Assembly: GCF_039541915.1 (NCBI RefSeq)
Contig: NZ_BAABHD010000080.1
Location: 62,001-126,000 of the forward strand
From: Nibrella saemangeumensis
Lineage (GTDB): Bacteria > Bacteroidota > Bacteroidia > Cytophagales > Spirosomataceae
DNA length: 64,000 bases
Direction of reading: 5' to 3'
The notes beneath the pieces are model-generated. The model worked only from the letters and a program-made list of their open reading frames with translations, was not told the origin of the DNA and ran no database searches. Numbering within the stretch: the first letter of the stretch is position 1; each line of letters begins with the position of its first letter. The position numbers were made by a program, and so were the translations under genes. This document shows, in pieces, positions 50,237-58,161 of this stretch.

Positions 50237-50646
50237 TGATCTATTTTGATACCGACGTTCTCGTTAACCATTGTGTTGAGCAGGAGATTTCCAAGTATAA
50301 CCAAGCAACTCAACTTATCCGACAGGCCATCGTTGATGGCCTGTTTTTCATTTCTACTTTGTCCATTAATGAACTAGCCTTCGCACTGACCAAAGTACAA
50401 GCGGCAGCCAGCCGAGATGAAATCAGAAAACACTTGCATACTTTTTATCTGTTAAAACCAGTTCCTGTTACTGTTGAGCACATTGAACGAGCGGCTCAAA
50501 TTGCTTATAAGATTGGCTTTAGTCACATGAGCGATTGCGTACACACTGCCATTGCGGAACAATACTGCAATGAACTGTGTACATTCAATCGGTCCGATTT
50601 TCAGCTAATACAGCATCATACCAAGCTGAAGATAACAATTCTTTGA
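50236..50646 (+). CDS. VapC-type PIN-domain toxin
   Basis: PIN-domain RNase toxin of 136 residues with the metal-binding acids D5 and D7 (YFDTDVLVN), E46 (SINELAFAL), D100 (HMSDCVHTAIAE) and D121 in CTFNRSDFQ. Its sequence differs markedly from the toxin at 29515, so the two modules are independent acquisitions rather than copies. It is coupled to its antitoxin by a one-base overlap. Confidence 0.9.
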   Translation: MIYFDTDVLVNHCVEQEISKYNQATQLIRQAIVDGLFFISTLSINELAFALTKVQAAASRDEIRKHLHTFYLLKPVPVTVEHIERAAQIAYKIGFSHMSDCVHTAIAEQYCNELCTFNRSDFQLIQHHTKLKITIL

Positions 50647-50705
50647 ACGGAATCCGGTCCGTCAGAAAGGGAATCATGGCCTCCAGCATGTGAGAGTCAA
50701 GCCTG

Positions 50706-50726
50706 CCCCGGAATTTCATTCCGGGG
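50706..50726. terminator. Palindrome, CCCCGGAAT type (copy 2)
   Basis: CCCCGGAAT (50706-50714) and ATTCCGGGG (50718-50726) around TTC, followed by TAC as in copy 1 at 47947-47973. It lies between the converging toxin gene and propeller gene. The two copies differ at the loop and at the outer 3 bp of the left arm. Confidence 0.6.
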
Positions 50727-50736
50727 TACGAGATGC

Positions 50737-52278
50737 CTACTTCACCGCTGCGGCCGTGGTAATGGAATTGGTATTGCTGATGAAGGCAATCCGCTTGCTG
50801 TCGGGCGACCACGATGGCGTATTAATGGTGCCCTGCCCGCCGTATACGTAGGCGATTACCTTCAGCTTCGATACATCGGGTTTGCCGTTTACGATAGGCA
50901 TCAGCCGCAGGTACACATACTTGTAAAACGGATGGTCGTTGGGATTGATGTCTTTCTGGAACGACAGAATCACCAGTTGCTTGCCGTCCGGCGAGATATG
51001 CGGGAACCAGTTGTTAAAGGCATCGGTGGTCACCTGCTCCTGTTCGCTGCCGTCGGCTTTCATCCGCCAGATCTGCATGTTTCCGGTACGGGTGGAGTTA
51101 AAGTAGATATACTGCCCGTCGGGGGAATACTCCGGACCGTCATCCAGCGCTTTGGCCGTCGTCAGCCGGACTTCGGGGCCACCGGCCGAGGAGACTTTGT
51201 AAATATCAAACTCCCCGTTGCGCTCACCCGTAAAAGTCAGCCACTGGCCATCCGGCGACCAGCCATGCAGGTACGAGTGCCCAATCGGCGTTATCTTCTT
51301 AGGGACTCCGCCCGTTACGGGTACGGTATATATGATTGACTTATTGCCGTCTTCTTTACTGCCGTGGCTCAGGCCCAGCATTTTGCCGTCGAACGACAGT
51401 ACATGGTCGTTGTTATTGTTGGTAACGAAGCCGGTCTTGATGACCGTCGGCACCAGGCTGGCCAGGTCGAAGCGGTACAGCAGCCCCTTGCTGTTGTAAA
51501 TAAGCGCTTTATCGTCGAGGGTCCAGTTGGGGGCCTGCAGCGATTCCGGCGACTGGTAAATGATTTTCCGGCGACCGGACGCTACGTCCATAATCTCCAG
51601 GTTGCTCCCGATATATTCACGATACGGCACAAAGTTGTCGCGGGCGGGCACCACTATGCGAACATTGTGGAAAACACCTTTGTCCATGGTCCCTTTCTTC
51701 GCCGAACCGACAAATAACCCCACGTACACCTCATCGCCTAACGCCAGATCGGTGACCTCTTCCGACACAAACGTATCGCCGTTGCGGGCGACCGACATGG
51801 TGTAGGTATTGCCTTTCCGGGCCAGTTGAATAACATCGGCACCCGTCACCGATGAGCGTTTTTCCTCCGTCTGCCCGCCTGTAGTCCGGCGGAACTGCAT
51901 CGCGGTAACGCCATTGTCCTGTACAGCGGCACTAACCTGAGACGCGCCTGGCTCCAGACCCGACCGAACCATCCAGCCCAGTCTGCGGTGCAGCCCTGCG
52001 CCCATGCCAATTCCCTGCACATTGGTACGGAGAATAAAGTCGCCGGTCATCTTTTTCCACACCATCGAGACTTCATCCGGACCGGAGCTCAAGCTGGTTA
52101 GGGTATACTCCTGTGTACTGGCATTGTAGGTGGCGGTTCCGGGACGCTTTACCGGGCCGACATCGGCTCTGCCGTCAAACTGGCCGATGAGCTGCTGCTG
52201 TTGCGCTACCACCGGAGAAATCGTTGAACCGAACAGGCATAAAACGCCCGCCAGGAACAAGGTATACTTCATTTTCAT
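50737..52278 (-). CDS. Secreted TolB-like beta-propeller protein
   Basis: Exported protein of 513 residues with a signal peptide (MKMKYTLFLAGVLCLFGSTISPVVAQ). Residues about 35-215 look like a concanavalin-type (DUF1349-like) beta-sandwich (WKKMTGDFILRTNVQ, GWMVRSGLEP, GLFVGSAKKGTMDKGVFHNVRI). Residues about 225-505 form a propeller of PD40 repeats (LQAPNWTLDDKALIYNSKG, YLHGWSPDGQWLTFTGERNGEFDIYKV, GPEYSPDGQYIYFNSTRTGNMQIWRM, FPHISPDGKQLVILSF, PSWSPDSKRIAFIS). Such proteins bind polymers or assist hydrolysis in the periplasm. It follows the GMC oxidoreductase gene by 82 bp on the same strand, with a hairpin between, and may belong to that operon. Confidence 0.85.
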   Translation of the reverse strand: MKMKYTLFLAGVLCLFGSTISPVVAQQQQLIGQFDGRADVGPVKRPGTATYNASTQEYTLTSLSSGPDEVSMVWKKMTGDFILRTNVQGIGMGAGLHRRLGWMVRSGLEPGASQVSAAVQDNGVTAMQFRRTTGGQTEEKRSSVTGADVIQLARKGNTYTMSVARNGDTFVSEEVTDLALGDEVYVGLFVGSAKKGTMDKGVFHNVRIVVPARDNFVPYREYIGSNLEIMDVASGRRKIIYQSPESLQAPNWTLDDKALIYNSKGLLYRFDLASLVPTVIKTGFVTNNNNDHVLSFDGKMLGLSHGSKEDGNKSIIYTVPVTGGVPKKITPIGHSYLHGWSPDGQWLTFTGERNGEFDIYKVSSAGGPEVRLTTAKALDDGPEYSPDGQYIYFNSTRTGNMQIWRMKADGSEQEQVTTDAFNNWFPHISPDGKQLVILSFQKDINPNDHPFYKYVYLRLMPIVNGKPDVSKLKVIAYVYGGQGTINTPSWSPDSKRIAFISNTNSITTAAAVK

Positions 52279-52317
52279 ACAATGCAGGGGTTAGGGATAA
52301 TACCAATTGGGTAACGA

Positions 52318-52348
52318 AGAAGAGCCTGACTACATGCCAGGCTCTTCT
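52318..52348 (-). terminator. Hairpin between GMC oxidoreductase and propeller genes
   Basis: AGAAGAGCCTG (52318-52328) and CAGGCTCTTCT (52338-52348) are perfect 11-bp arms with a 9-nt loop, 12 bp after the oxidoreductase stop on the minus strand. The following sequence is not T-rich, so it may attenuate or stabilise the transcript rather than end it. Confidence 0.5.
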
Positions 52349-52360
52349 CTGCAATATTAC

Positions 52361-54088
52361 TTAAAGACTCTGCTTTTTCATCTCCTTCACCGCATAATCG
52401 ACGGCACGGGCGGTCAAGGCCATGTAGGTCAGCGACGGGTTCTGCGTGGAGGTAGAGGTCATGCTGGCCCCGTCGGTGACAAAGACGTTCTTTACGGCAT
52501 GCATCTGGTTCCACTTGTTTAGCAGCGAGGTTTTGGGGTCTTTGCCCATCCGGACGCCACCCATTTCGTGAATATCCAGGCCGGGGTTGCGCTTATCGTC
52601 GCGGGTGCGGATGTTGGTGAAACCGGCGGCCGTAAACATCTCGGTCATCTGCTCCAGGTAGTCCTTCACCATCTTGTCGTCGTTGTCGTCGTACGCCACC
52701 GAAATCCGTAACTGCGGAATATCGAACGGATCGCGTAGCGACTGATCCAGCGCGACAAAGTTGCTTTCTTTCGGAATCGTCTCGCCCATCATGTGTGAGC
52801 CGACATGCCAGCCGCCCAGCGACGGATTATGCAGGTTCTGTTTTAAACTCGCGCCGATGCCCTCCTGATTGGTGCGGGAAGACCGGCCCGCCGAGAAACC
52901 GGCCGCGTAGCCGCGCAGGAAGTCGGTTTCCTGTTTGTACACGTTGCGGAACCGCGGAATGTACGGGCTGTTCGGCCGGCGACCATCCGTAGTCGAATCC
53001 AGAAAACCGTCGTATTCAGCCGATACCCCCGCCCGGTAGTTATGAAAAGCCACGTATTTGCCCAGCAGGCCGCTATCGTTGCCTAAGCCATTAGGAAAGC
53101 GGCTGGAGGTCGAGTTCAGCAGGATCAGGTTGGTGTTCAGCGCAGCCGCGTTCACAAAAATGATGCGGGCATAAAACTCGATCATCTGCTTACTTTCAGC
53201 ATCAATCACCCGCACACCGGTTGCTTTTCCGAACGTCGGCCCGGCCTTCTTTTCGTCGTAGATGATGGAATGCACAACCGAGTTCGGCCGAAGGGTCATT
53301 TTCCCCGTTTTAGCCGCCCAGGGTAATGTCGATGCATTGCTGCTGAAATAGCCGCCGAAGGGGCAGCCACGCTCGCAGATGGTGCGGTGCTGGCACTGCG
53401 CCCGCCCCTGCTGCAAATGAATGGGCTGCGGTTTTGTGATGTGCGCGGCCCGGCCCATGATCACATGGCGGTCCTTGTACTTGCCCGAAATCTGCTTTTG
53501 AAAATGGCTTTCGACGCAGTTCCACTCGTGCGGGGGCAGAAACTCACCATCCGGCAGGGTATCCAAGCCGTCTTTGTTCCCGGATATACCCGCAAACTTC
53601 TCTACATAACTGTACCAGGGCGCCAGGTCCTGGTACCGAATAGGCCAGTCCACGGCGAAACCATCCCGGGCGGGCCCTTCAAAATCGAAGTTACTCCAGC
53701 GCTGCGTCTGCCGCGCCCACAGTAGCGACTTGCCGCCAACCTGGTAGCCCCGAATCCAGTCGAAAGGTTTCTCCTGCACGTAGGGCTGTTCGGCGTCTTT
53801 GGCAAAAAACTGCGTGGTACCCTCGTAAAAAGCGTAGCATTTGCTGACGATCGGGTTGGCTTCCCGCACCGCCAGCGGCAGCCGGTTGCGGTGCTCAAAC
53901 TCCCAGGGGTTCATCATGGTGGTGGGGTAGTCGACCACGTGTTTTACGTCGCGACCCCGCTCCAGCACCAGCGTTTTCAGCCCTTTTCCCGTCAGCTCTT
54001 TGGCAGCCCAGCCGCCACTGATGCCCGAGCCGATCACGATGGCATCGAACGTATTTACTTTGATTGAATCTATGTTTATAAATGACAT
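52361..54088 (-). CDS. GMC-family FAD oxidoreductase
   Basis: FAD-dependent oxidoreductase of 575 residues of the glucose-methanol-choline family, large subunit of a gluconate/sugar-dehydrogenase-like complex. It has the FAD-binding GSGISGG (20-26) and ERGRD, the second FAD region VGGKSLLWARQTQRW (about 117-131), a cysteine pair region (CQHRTICERGCPFGGY, about 237-252) seen in this subfamily, and the C-terminal catalytic H507 (DIHEMGG) and N550 (TQNPSLTYMALTARAVDYA). The small-subunit-like gene lies directly upstream in the same operon, so it probably oxidises a sugar or alcohol in the periplasm after co-export with that Tat-type partner. The cytochrome acceptor is not in the window. Confidence 0.92.
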   Translation of the reverse strand: MSFINIDSIKVNTFDAIVIGSGISGGWAAKELTGKGLKTLVLERGRDVKHVVDYPTTMMNPWEFEHRNRLPLAVREANPIVSKCYAFYEGTTQFFAKDAEQPYVQEKPFDWIRGYQVGGKSLLWARQTQRWSNFDFEGPARDGFAVDWPIRYQDLAPWYSYVEKFAGISGNKDGLDTLPDGEFLPPHEWNCVESHFQKQISGKYKDRHVIMGRAAHITKPQPIHLQQGRAQCQHRTICERGCPFGGYFSSNASTLPWAAKTGKMTLRPNSVVHSIIYDEKKAGPTFGKATGVRVIDAESKQMIEFYARIIFVNAAALNTNLILLNSTSSRFPNGLGNDSGLLGKYVAFHNYRAGVSAEYDGFLDSTTDGRRPNSPYIPRFRNVYKQETDFLRGYAAGFSAGRSSRTNQEGIGASLKQNLHNPSLGGWHVGSHMMGETIPKESNFVALDQSLRDPFDIPQLRISVAYDDNDDKMVKDYLEQMTEMFTAAGFTNIRTRDDKRNPGLDIHEMGGVRMGKDPKTSLLNKWNQMHAVKNVFVTDGASMTSTSTQNPSLTYMALTARAVDYAVKEMKKQSL

Positions 54089-54105
54089 TTTCTTTCAGGC
54101 TCAAA

Positions 54106-54169
54106 GTTTCAGGTTCAAAGTTCCAGGTTTCAGGTTGGCCCCTGAAACCTGGAACTTTGAACCTGAAAC
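54106..54169. repeat. Perfect 29-bp-arm hairpin inside the oxidoreductase operon
   Basis: The 29 bases at 54106-54134 are the exact reverse complement of 54141-54169, with a 6-nt TTGGCC spacer. The arm itself is built of short repeats of the type CAGGTTCAAAGTT. It fills the gap between the subunit 3 gene (stop at 54173) and the GMC gene (start 54088) and would form a very stable RNA stem between the two coding regions. Confidence 0.9.
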
Positions 54170-54172
54170 GAG

Positions 54173-54712
54173 TTATTTCTTTTCCGTCAAAGCTTTCGTT
54201 TTCACCGGCACACAGCCATGGTAGCGGCCCGGCACCAGTTCGTATTTGGTGATGTTCGTCATGACGTATTCCGAGGTCATGTACCCCTGAATGGTCAGGC
54301 TTTTGACCAGGCGGTAAAAGCTTTTCTGGTCCGCGTCCGTCGCCTGCTCCAGTTGCTTCAGCAGGTTAAGTCGCTGGATCTCCTCCAGCGCTCCAAACGA
54401 TTTGCCGGTCTGCCTCGCCAGACCCGCTACAGTAGTCAGACCGCTGACGAAGTTCTGCTGTACGCTTTTCTCGTAGCAGTCGGCGACCATTTTCTGGATA
54501 AAGGAATGCACGCCAAGGGCTTTGGCACCCGGCGTGTCGGTGGCCGGAATAATGGTTTCGACAATGTCGGCCAGGAGCAGGTCCTGATCCGCTGACAGAA
54601 TCGGCTGAAGCGACGCGACAGAAGCCCTGTTCCAGCCTTCGGCCCAGGCCGGCAGACTAATCAGACCCCCGAGGGCCACCGCCATGTTTTTGAGCGCTAC
54701 TCGTCTTTCCAA
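54173..54712 (-). CDS. Gluconate 2-dehydrogenase subunit 3 family protein
   Basis: Small subunit (179 residues) of the gluconate-dehydrogenase-like complex. It begins with a Tat/Sec-type leader (ERRVALKNMAVALGGLISLPAWA), followed by ILSADQDLLLADIVETIIPATDTPGAKALGV (about 38-68), the hallmark of this family, and a helical body ending PGRYHGCVPVKTKA. In known complexes it helps the GMC subunit fold, export and attach to the membrane. It is the first gene of a minus-strand operon with the GMC oxidoreductase. Confidence 0.9.
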   Translation of the reverse strand: MERRVALKNMAVALGGLISLPAWAEGWNRASVASLQPILSADQDLLLADIVETIIPATDTPGAKALGVHSFIQKMVADCYEKSVQQNFVSGLTTVAGLARQTGKSFGALEEIQRLNLLKQLEQATDADQKSFYRLVKSLTIQGYMTSEYVMTNITKYELVPGRYHGCVPVKTKALTEKK

Positions 54713-54994
54713 AGTACGTTAGGGATTATAGAGCGTATGGTATATTGGTCAATTGAAAACGAATGGGCAGGCAAGGTCCGGCCTTTAGCCATCCAGGTCT
54801 ATAAGCCAGCCTCTGCCATACAAAGTTCCGCCGTTTCGTTAAAAGGAATATAAAAATAATGCTTTTCTGCGGCCTTTACTACGCCCGGCAGCCGCCTGAA
54901 GTATGAATTTTAGGGGAAACACCGTCAGGATTAGGGTAAACCCTAAGCGTGGCAAATCAGCCTGTTCGACCAGCTATGCCGTTCTCTGCTCTTT

Positions 54995-55882
54995 CTATCG
55001 GACGGGTTGGTCAGGACGCCAGAAGGGTTCAGCGGCAGCCACAAACCCGATGGGCACTTCCTGAATGAATCCTTTCAGCCACTCCGCGCAGTACTTCATG
55101 CCGGCCTGCTCAGACACCAGATGACCCAGAATGATGAGTGCTTTCTTCCGGCCAGCCGCATTGGCATCCTGAATATACTCCACCAGTTCCCACTCATGCG
55201 TTTCCCCCAGAATGATAACATCGGCCTGCTCTACATACGGGATGCCGTGCATCAGCCCGACATTCCCCCAACTGGCCAGCACCCGCCGGACGGGCATATT
55301 TGGGTCGCCCAGCACCCGCATGGTGCGGATCTTCAGTTTCGACTCTATGCCTTGGGCGAGACGCGCCAGCGTGGTTTCGGGAAAGGTAAACAGTTTGGGC
55401 TGCTGCGGATCGGCGTATTGCTCCCAGCCTAGTTCCCGGATCATGCCGGTCGCGATACCGTCGGGCCGACGGCCGTGCCAGTGGTCGTGGAAATGGAACA
55501 CACTAATTCCCTGCTTCGCAATAAAATCCCGCTTATGCTGGTAGATGGGGTCCTGAAGAAAGGGTTCCGTGCGGTCCTGGTGGGTGAAAAAAGTCGGTTC
55601 GTGGGTAATGATCAGGTTCATGCCTCCGGCAGAGGCCCGCTTAAGTGCATCCAGCGTAGCCATCATGGTGGTCGCAATTCCTGTTACGGGCTGCTCCAGA
55701 CTACCGGCAATCAGGTTGTCGACCGTCTGCTCCCGCCAGGGGATACCCACATTGGCTTTGATGCGGTCAATAACCTGACCGACGGTGAGGGGCGCGCTGG
55801 GGGCAGACCTCCCCATATGGGCGGCTGTAAGCCCTAAGGTCGTCAGGAGAAAGTTACGTCGGGATGGCTTATAGAGCGTCAT
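54995..55882 (-). CDS. Exported Nif3-like dinuclear metal protein
   Basis: Protein of 295 residues of the Nif3/YbgI family, which forms toroidal hexamers with paired metal ions. I chose the ATG at 55882 (MTLYKPSRRNFLLTTLGLTAAH): it gives a twin-arginine leader (SRRNFLLTTLG), whereas the longer frame from 56050 overlaps the divergent gene. Metal-site candidates are H94 (THEPTFF), H101, and H254 and E258 in GHLVSEQAG, matching the H-x3-E pattern of the family. Most Nif3 proteins are cytosolic, so a Tat leader is unusual and suggests a periplasmic metalloenzyme, perhaps acting with the esterase gene next to it. Function unknown. Confidence 0.8.
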   Translation of the reverse strand: MTLYKPSRRNFLLTTLGLTAAHMGRSAPSAPLTVGQVIDRIKANVGIPWREQTVDNLIAGSLEQPVTGIATTMMATLDALKRASAGGMNLIITHEPTFFTHQDRTEPFLQDPIYQHKRDFIAKQGISVFHFHDHWHGRRPDGIATGMIRELGWEQYADPQQPKLFTFPETTLARLAQGIESKLKIRTMRVLGDPNMPVRRVLASWGNVGLMHGIPYVEQADVIILGETHEWELVEYIQDANAAGRKKALIILGHLVSEQAGMKYCAEWLKGFIQEVPIGFVAAAEPFWRPDQPVR

Positions 55883-56048
55883 AAAAAGATCTGGATACGA
55901 TTCTGACCGATCGACCGGCGGCCGGTCGTACCCTAAAAAGCAGGAAAGCCAGCTATTATACGCACCTGATATTTTTAGCGGGCTAATCAGGAGTAATCCG
56001 GCATCGGGTGCTTTTACAGAAATACCGACAACCCCTTTACCGGATACC

Positions 56049-57458
56049 ATGAAAACCTTTGGCTTTCTTTTGCTACTCCCCCTCCTACTTAGCCTGTCTG
56101 CCGTGGCTCAGGATCAGGACTCTCTGCGGAGAGCGTTCATGGCCGCGCAGGCTGTTATTCAGCAGAAGTCGGCCGAGGACCATAAGCAGATGATGCAACA
56201 ATTGGGCATTACCGCCTTGCGGCCGGGCCCTTCCGGTAATCCGCAGGCGCCTAATGCCGCCAATACCGACGAGTCGAAAGCAACGCCCTACACCAGCCTG
56301 CCCGATCCGCTAACGCTGAAGAACGGCAGGCAGGTAACCACTGCCAAAGAGTGGTGGACCAAACGCCGGCCCGAGATCGTTGAGGATTTTGACCGGGAAG
56401 TGTATGGTCGTATGCCGGCCAATGTGCCGAAGGTAAGCTGGCGGGTAGTCAGCGAAACAAAAGAAACGAACGGGGAATATCCGGTTATTGTCAAAAACCT
56501 GGTTGGGCATGTCGATAACTCTGCCTACCCGGCCATCAACGTGGCTATCGAACTGACGCTGGCGACACCCGCCAACGCGTCGGGGCCGGTACCCGTCATG
56601 ATGAACTACGGCTTCCGCTTCCCGGCGGGGTTCCGGCCCCCGACCTCAACGACCGCCAATCAGGGCAACCGCCCGGCCGAACCCACCTGGCAGCAGCAAC
56701 TGCTGGCCAAAGGCTGGGGCTACGCGGTTATTTACCCGACCAGTTACCAGGCCGACAACGGTGCCGGACTCACACAGGGTATCATCGGCCTCGTCAACAA
56801 AGGACAAACCCGCAAACCTGACGACTGGGGCACCCTCAGGACCTGGGCGTGGGGTGCCAGCCGGGCCCTGGACTACCTGGAGACCGACAAAGCTGTGGAT
56901 GCAAAACAAGTCGGCATTGAAGGGCTGTCCCGCTACGGTAAAGCAGCCATTGTGACCATGGCGTACGAACCCCGGTTTGCCATCGGGTTTATCGGTTCAT
57001 CGGGCGAAGGCGGAGTAAAGATTCACCGGCGAATCTTTGGCGAGCAGGTCGAGAATGTAGCATCATCGGCCGAATACCACTGGATGGCGGGTAATTTTAT
57101 CAAGTACGCCGGCCCGCTAACCCCCAATGACCTGCCCGTTGACGCGCACGAACTGGTTGCCCTGTGTGCCCCCCGTCCGGTGTTTATCAGTGTGGGCTCC
57201 CCTACGGTAGAAGGGCAGTGGGTCGACGCTAAAGGCATGTTTCTGGGCGGTGTATATGCCGGACCTGTGTACAAACTGCTGGGCAAAAAAGATCTGGGCA
57301 CTACGGAGTTCCCGCCGATTGAGACAGCCCTCACCGACGGCGATATTGCCTTCCGACAGCATAGCGGTGGACACACCACCGGCCCCAACTGGCCCACGTT
57401 CCTGCGCTATGCCGACCGGTATATAAAATCAAAAGCAACGGTTTCGGCCAGCCGGTAA
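56049..57458 (+). CDS. CE15-family glucuronoyl esterase
   Basis: Exported esterase of 469 residues with signal peptide MKTFGFLLLLPLLLSLSAVAQ. It carries the CE15 signature GLSRYGKAA (S294 as nucleophile), with RSRALDYLETD-like helix before it and H442 in SGGHTTGPNW as catalytic histidine. The oxyanion-side motif YGFRFPAGF and the WGTLRTWAWGASRALDYL stretch are also typical. CE15 enzymes cut the ester between 4-O-methylglucuronic acid of xylan and lignin alcohols, so this gene points to use of plant cell-wall material. Residues 22-80 form a helical low-complexity lead region. It diverges from the Nif3 gene. The gene at 57484 converges with it. Confidence 0.88.
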   Translation: MKTFGFLLLLPLLLSLSAVAQDQDSLRRAFMAAQAVIQQKSAEDHKQMMQQLGITALRPGPSGNPQAPNAANTDESKATPYTSLPDPLTLKNGRQVTTAKEWWTKRRPEIVEDFDREVYGRMPANVPKVSWRVVSETKETNGEYPVIVKNLVGHVDNSAYPAINVAIELTLATPANASGPVPVMMNYGFRFPAGFRPPTSTTANQGNRPAEPTWQQQLLAKGWGYAVIYPTSYQADNGAGLTQGIIGLVNKGQTRKPDDWGTLRTWAWGASRALDYLETDKAVDAKQVGIEGLSRYGKAAIVTMAYEPRFAIGFIGSSGEGGVKIHRRIFGEQVENVASSAEYHWMAGNFIKYAGPLTPNDLPVDAHELVALCAPRPVFISVGSPTVEGQWVDAKGMFLGGVYAGPVYKLLGKKDLGTTEFPPIETALTDGDIAFRQHSGGHTTGPNWPTFLRYADRYIKSKATVSASR

Positions 57459-57483
57459 CGGCAGCAGCAATGTCGGTGCATAC

Positions 57484-58116
57484 CTAGACCAGCCCTTCTT
57501 TCATGGCTTTCAGGATAGCTTCGGTTTTAGAGTTAACGTGCAGCTTGTCGTAAATGTGGCGGATATGGGAGCGCACGGTATCGATGCTGATGTGCAGTTC
57601 GTCGGCGATAAGCTTGTAGCTGTAGCCGGATACCAGTCCTTTGATGATGTCCAGTTCGCGTGCCGACAGGTTATAGTCTTCTGTTTTCGATGACCGCTGC
57701 TGCTGAAAAAACTGCAGCACTTTGCGGGCCACGTTGGCGGTCATGGGTGACCCGCCTTTGTGGACGTCGAAGATAGCTTCGACAATTTCCGACGGGGGCG
57801 TATGTTTCAGCAGGTAACCGCTGGCCCCATTGCGGATGGCCTGAAAGATTTTCTCCTCATTGTCGAACACCGTCAGCATCATCACCTGCGTTTGCGGGGA
57901 GATGGCTTTTACTACCGGCACCGCTTCAATACCGGTCATGCCGGGCAGGTCGATGTCCATGAGCACCACATCGGGCGCCAGCGTCCTGATTTCTTCCCGG
58001 ATGTTGCTGCAATCGGCAAAAGCCCCCACTAGTTCAAGCTGCGGAGTCGCCTGGAGCAGGAAGGTGATGCCCTCCCGCAGGTTCCGGTTATCTTCGTAAT
58101 AAACGACCTTTATCAT
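57484..58116 (-). CDS. NarL/LuxR-type response regulator
   Basis: DNA-binding response regulator of 210 residues: receiver (about 1-120; D54 in VLMDIDLPG, K104 region in YLLKHTPP) and a C-terminal LuxR-type helix-turn-helix (about 148-205; LSARELDIIKGLVSGYSYKLIADELHISIDTVRSHIRHIYDKLHV, quoted as the recognition region). It follows the propeller kinase gene by 45 bp on the same strand and is its likely phosphorylation partner. Target genes are not visible in the sequence. Confidence 0.95.
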   Translation of the reverse strand: MIKVVYYEDNRNLREGITFLLQATPQLELVGAFADCSNIREEIRTLAPDVVLMDIDLPGMTGIEAVPVVKAISPQTQVMMLTVFDNEEKIFQAIRNGASGYLLKHTPPSEIVEAIFDVHKGGSPMTANVARKVLQFFQQQRSSKTEDYNLSARELDIIKGLVSGYSYKLIADELHISIDTVRSHIRHIYDKLHVNSKTEAILKAMKEGLV

Positions 58117-58161
58117 TGTCTTTCGATTGAGAAGTGTAAGCGGGCTGTCGGAAGCAACTGC

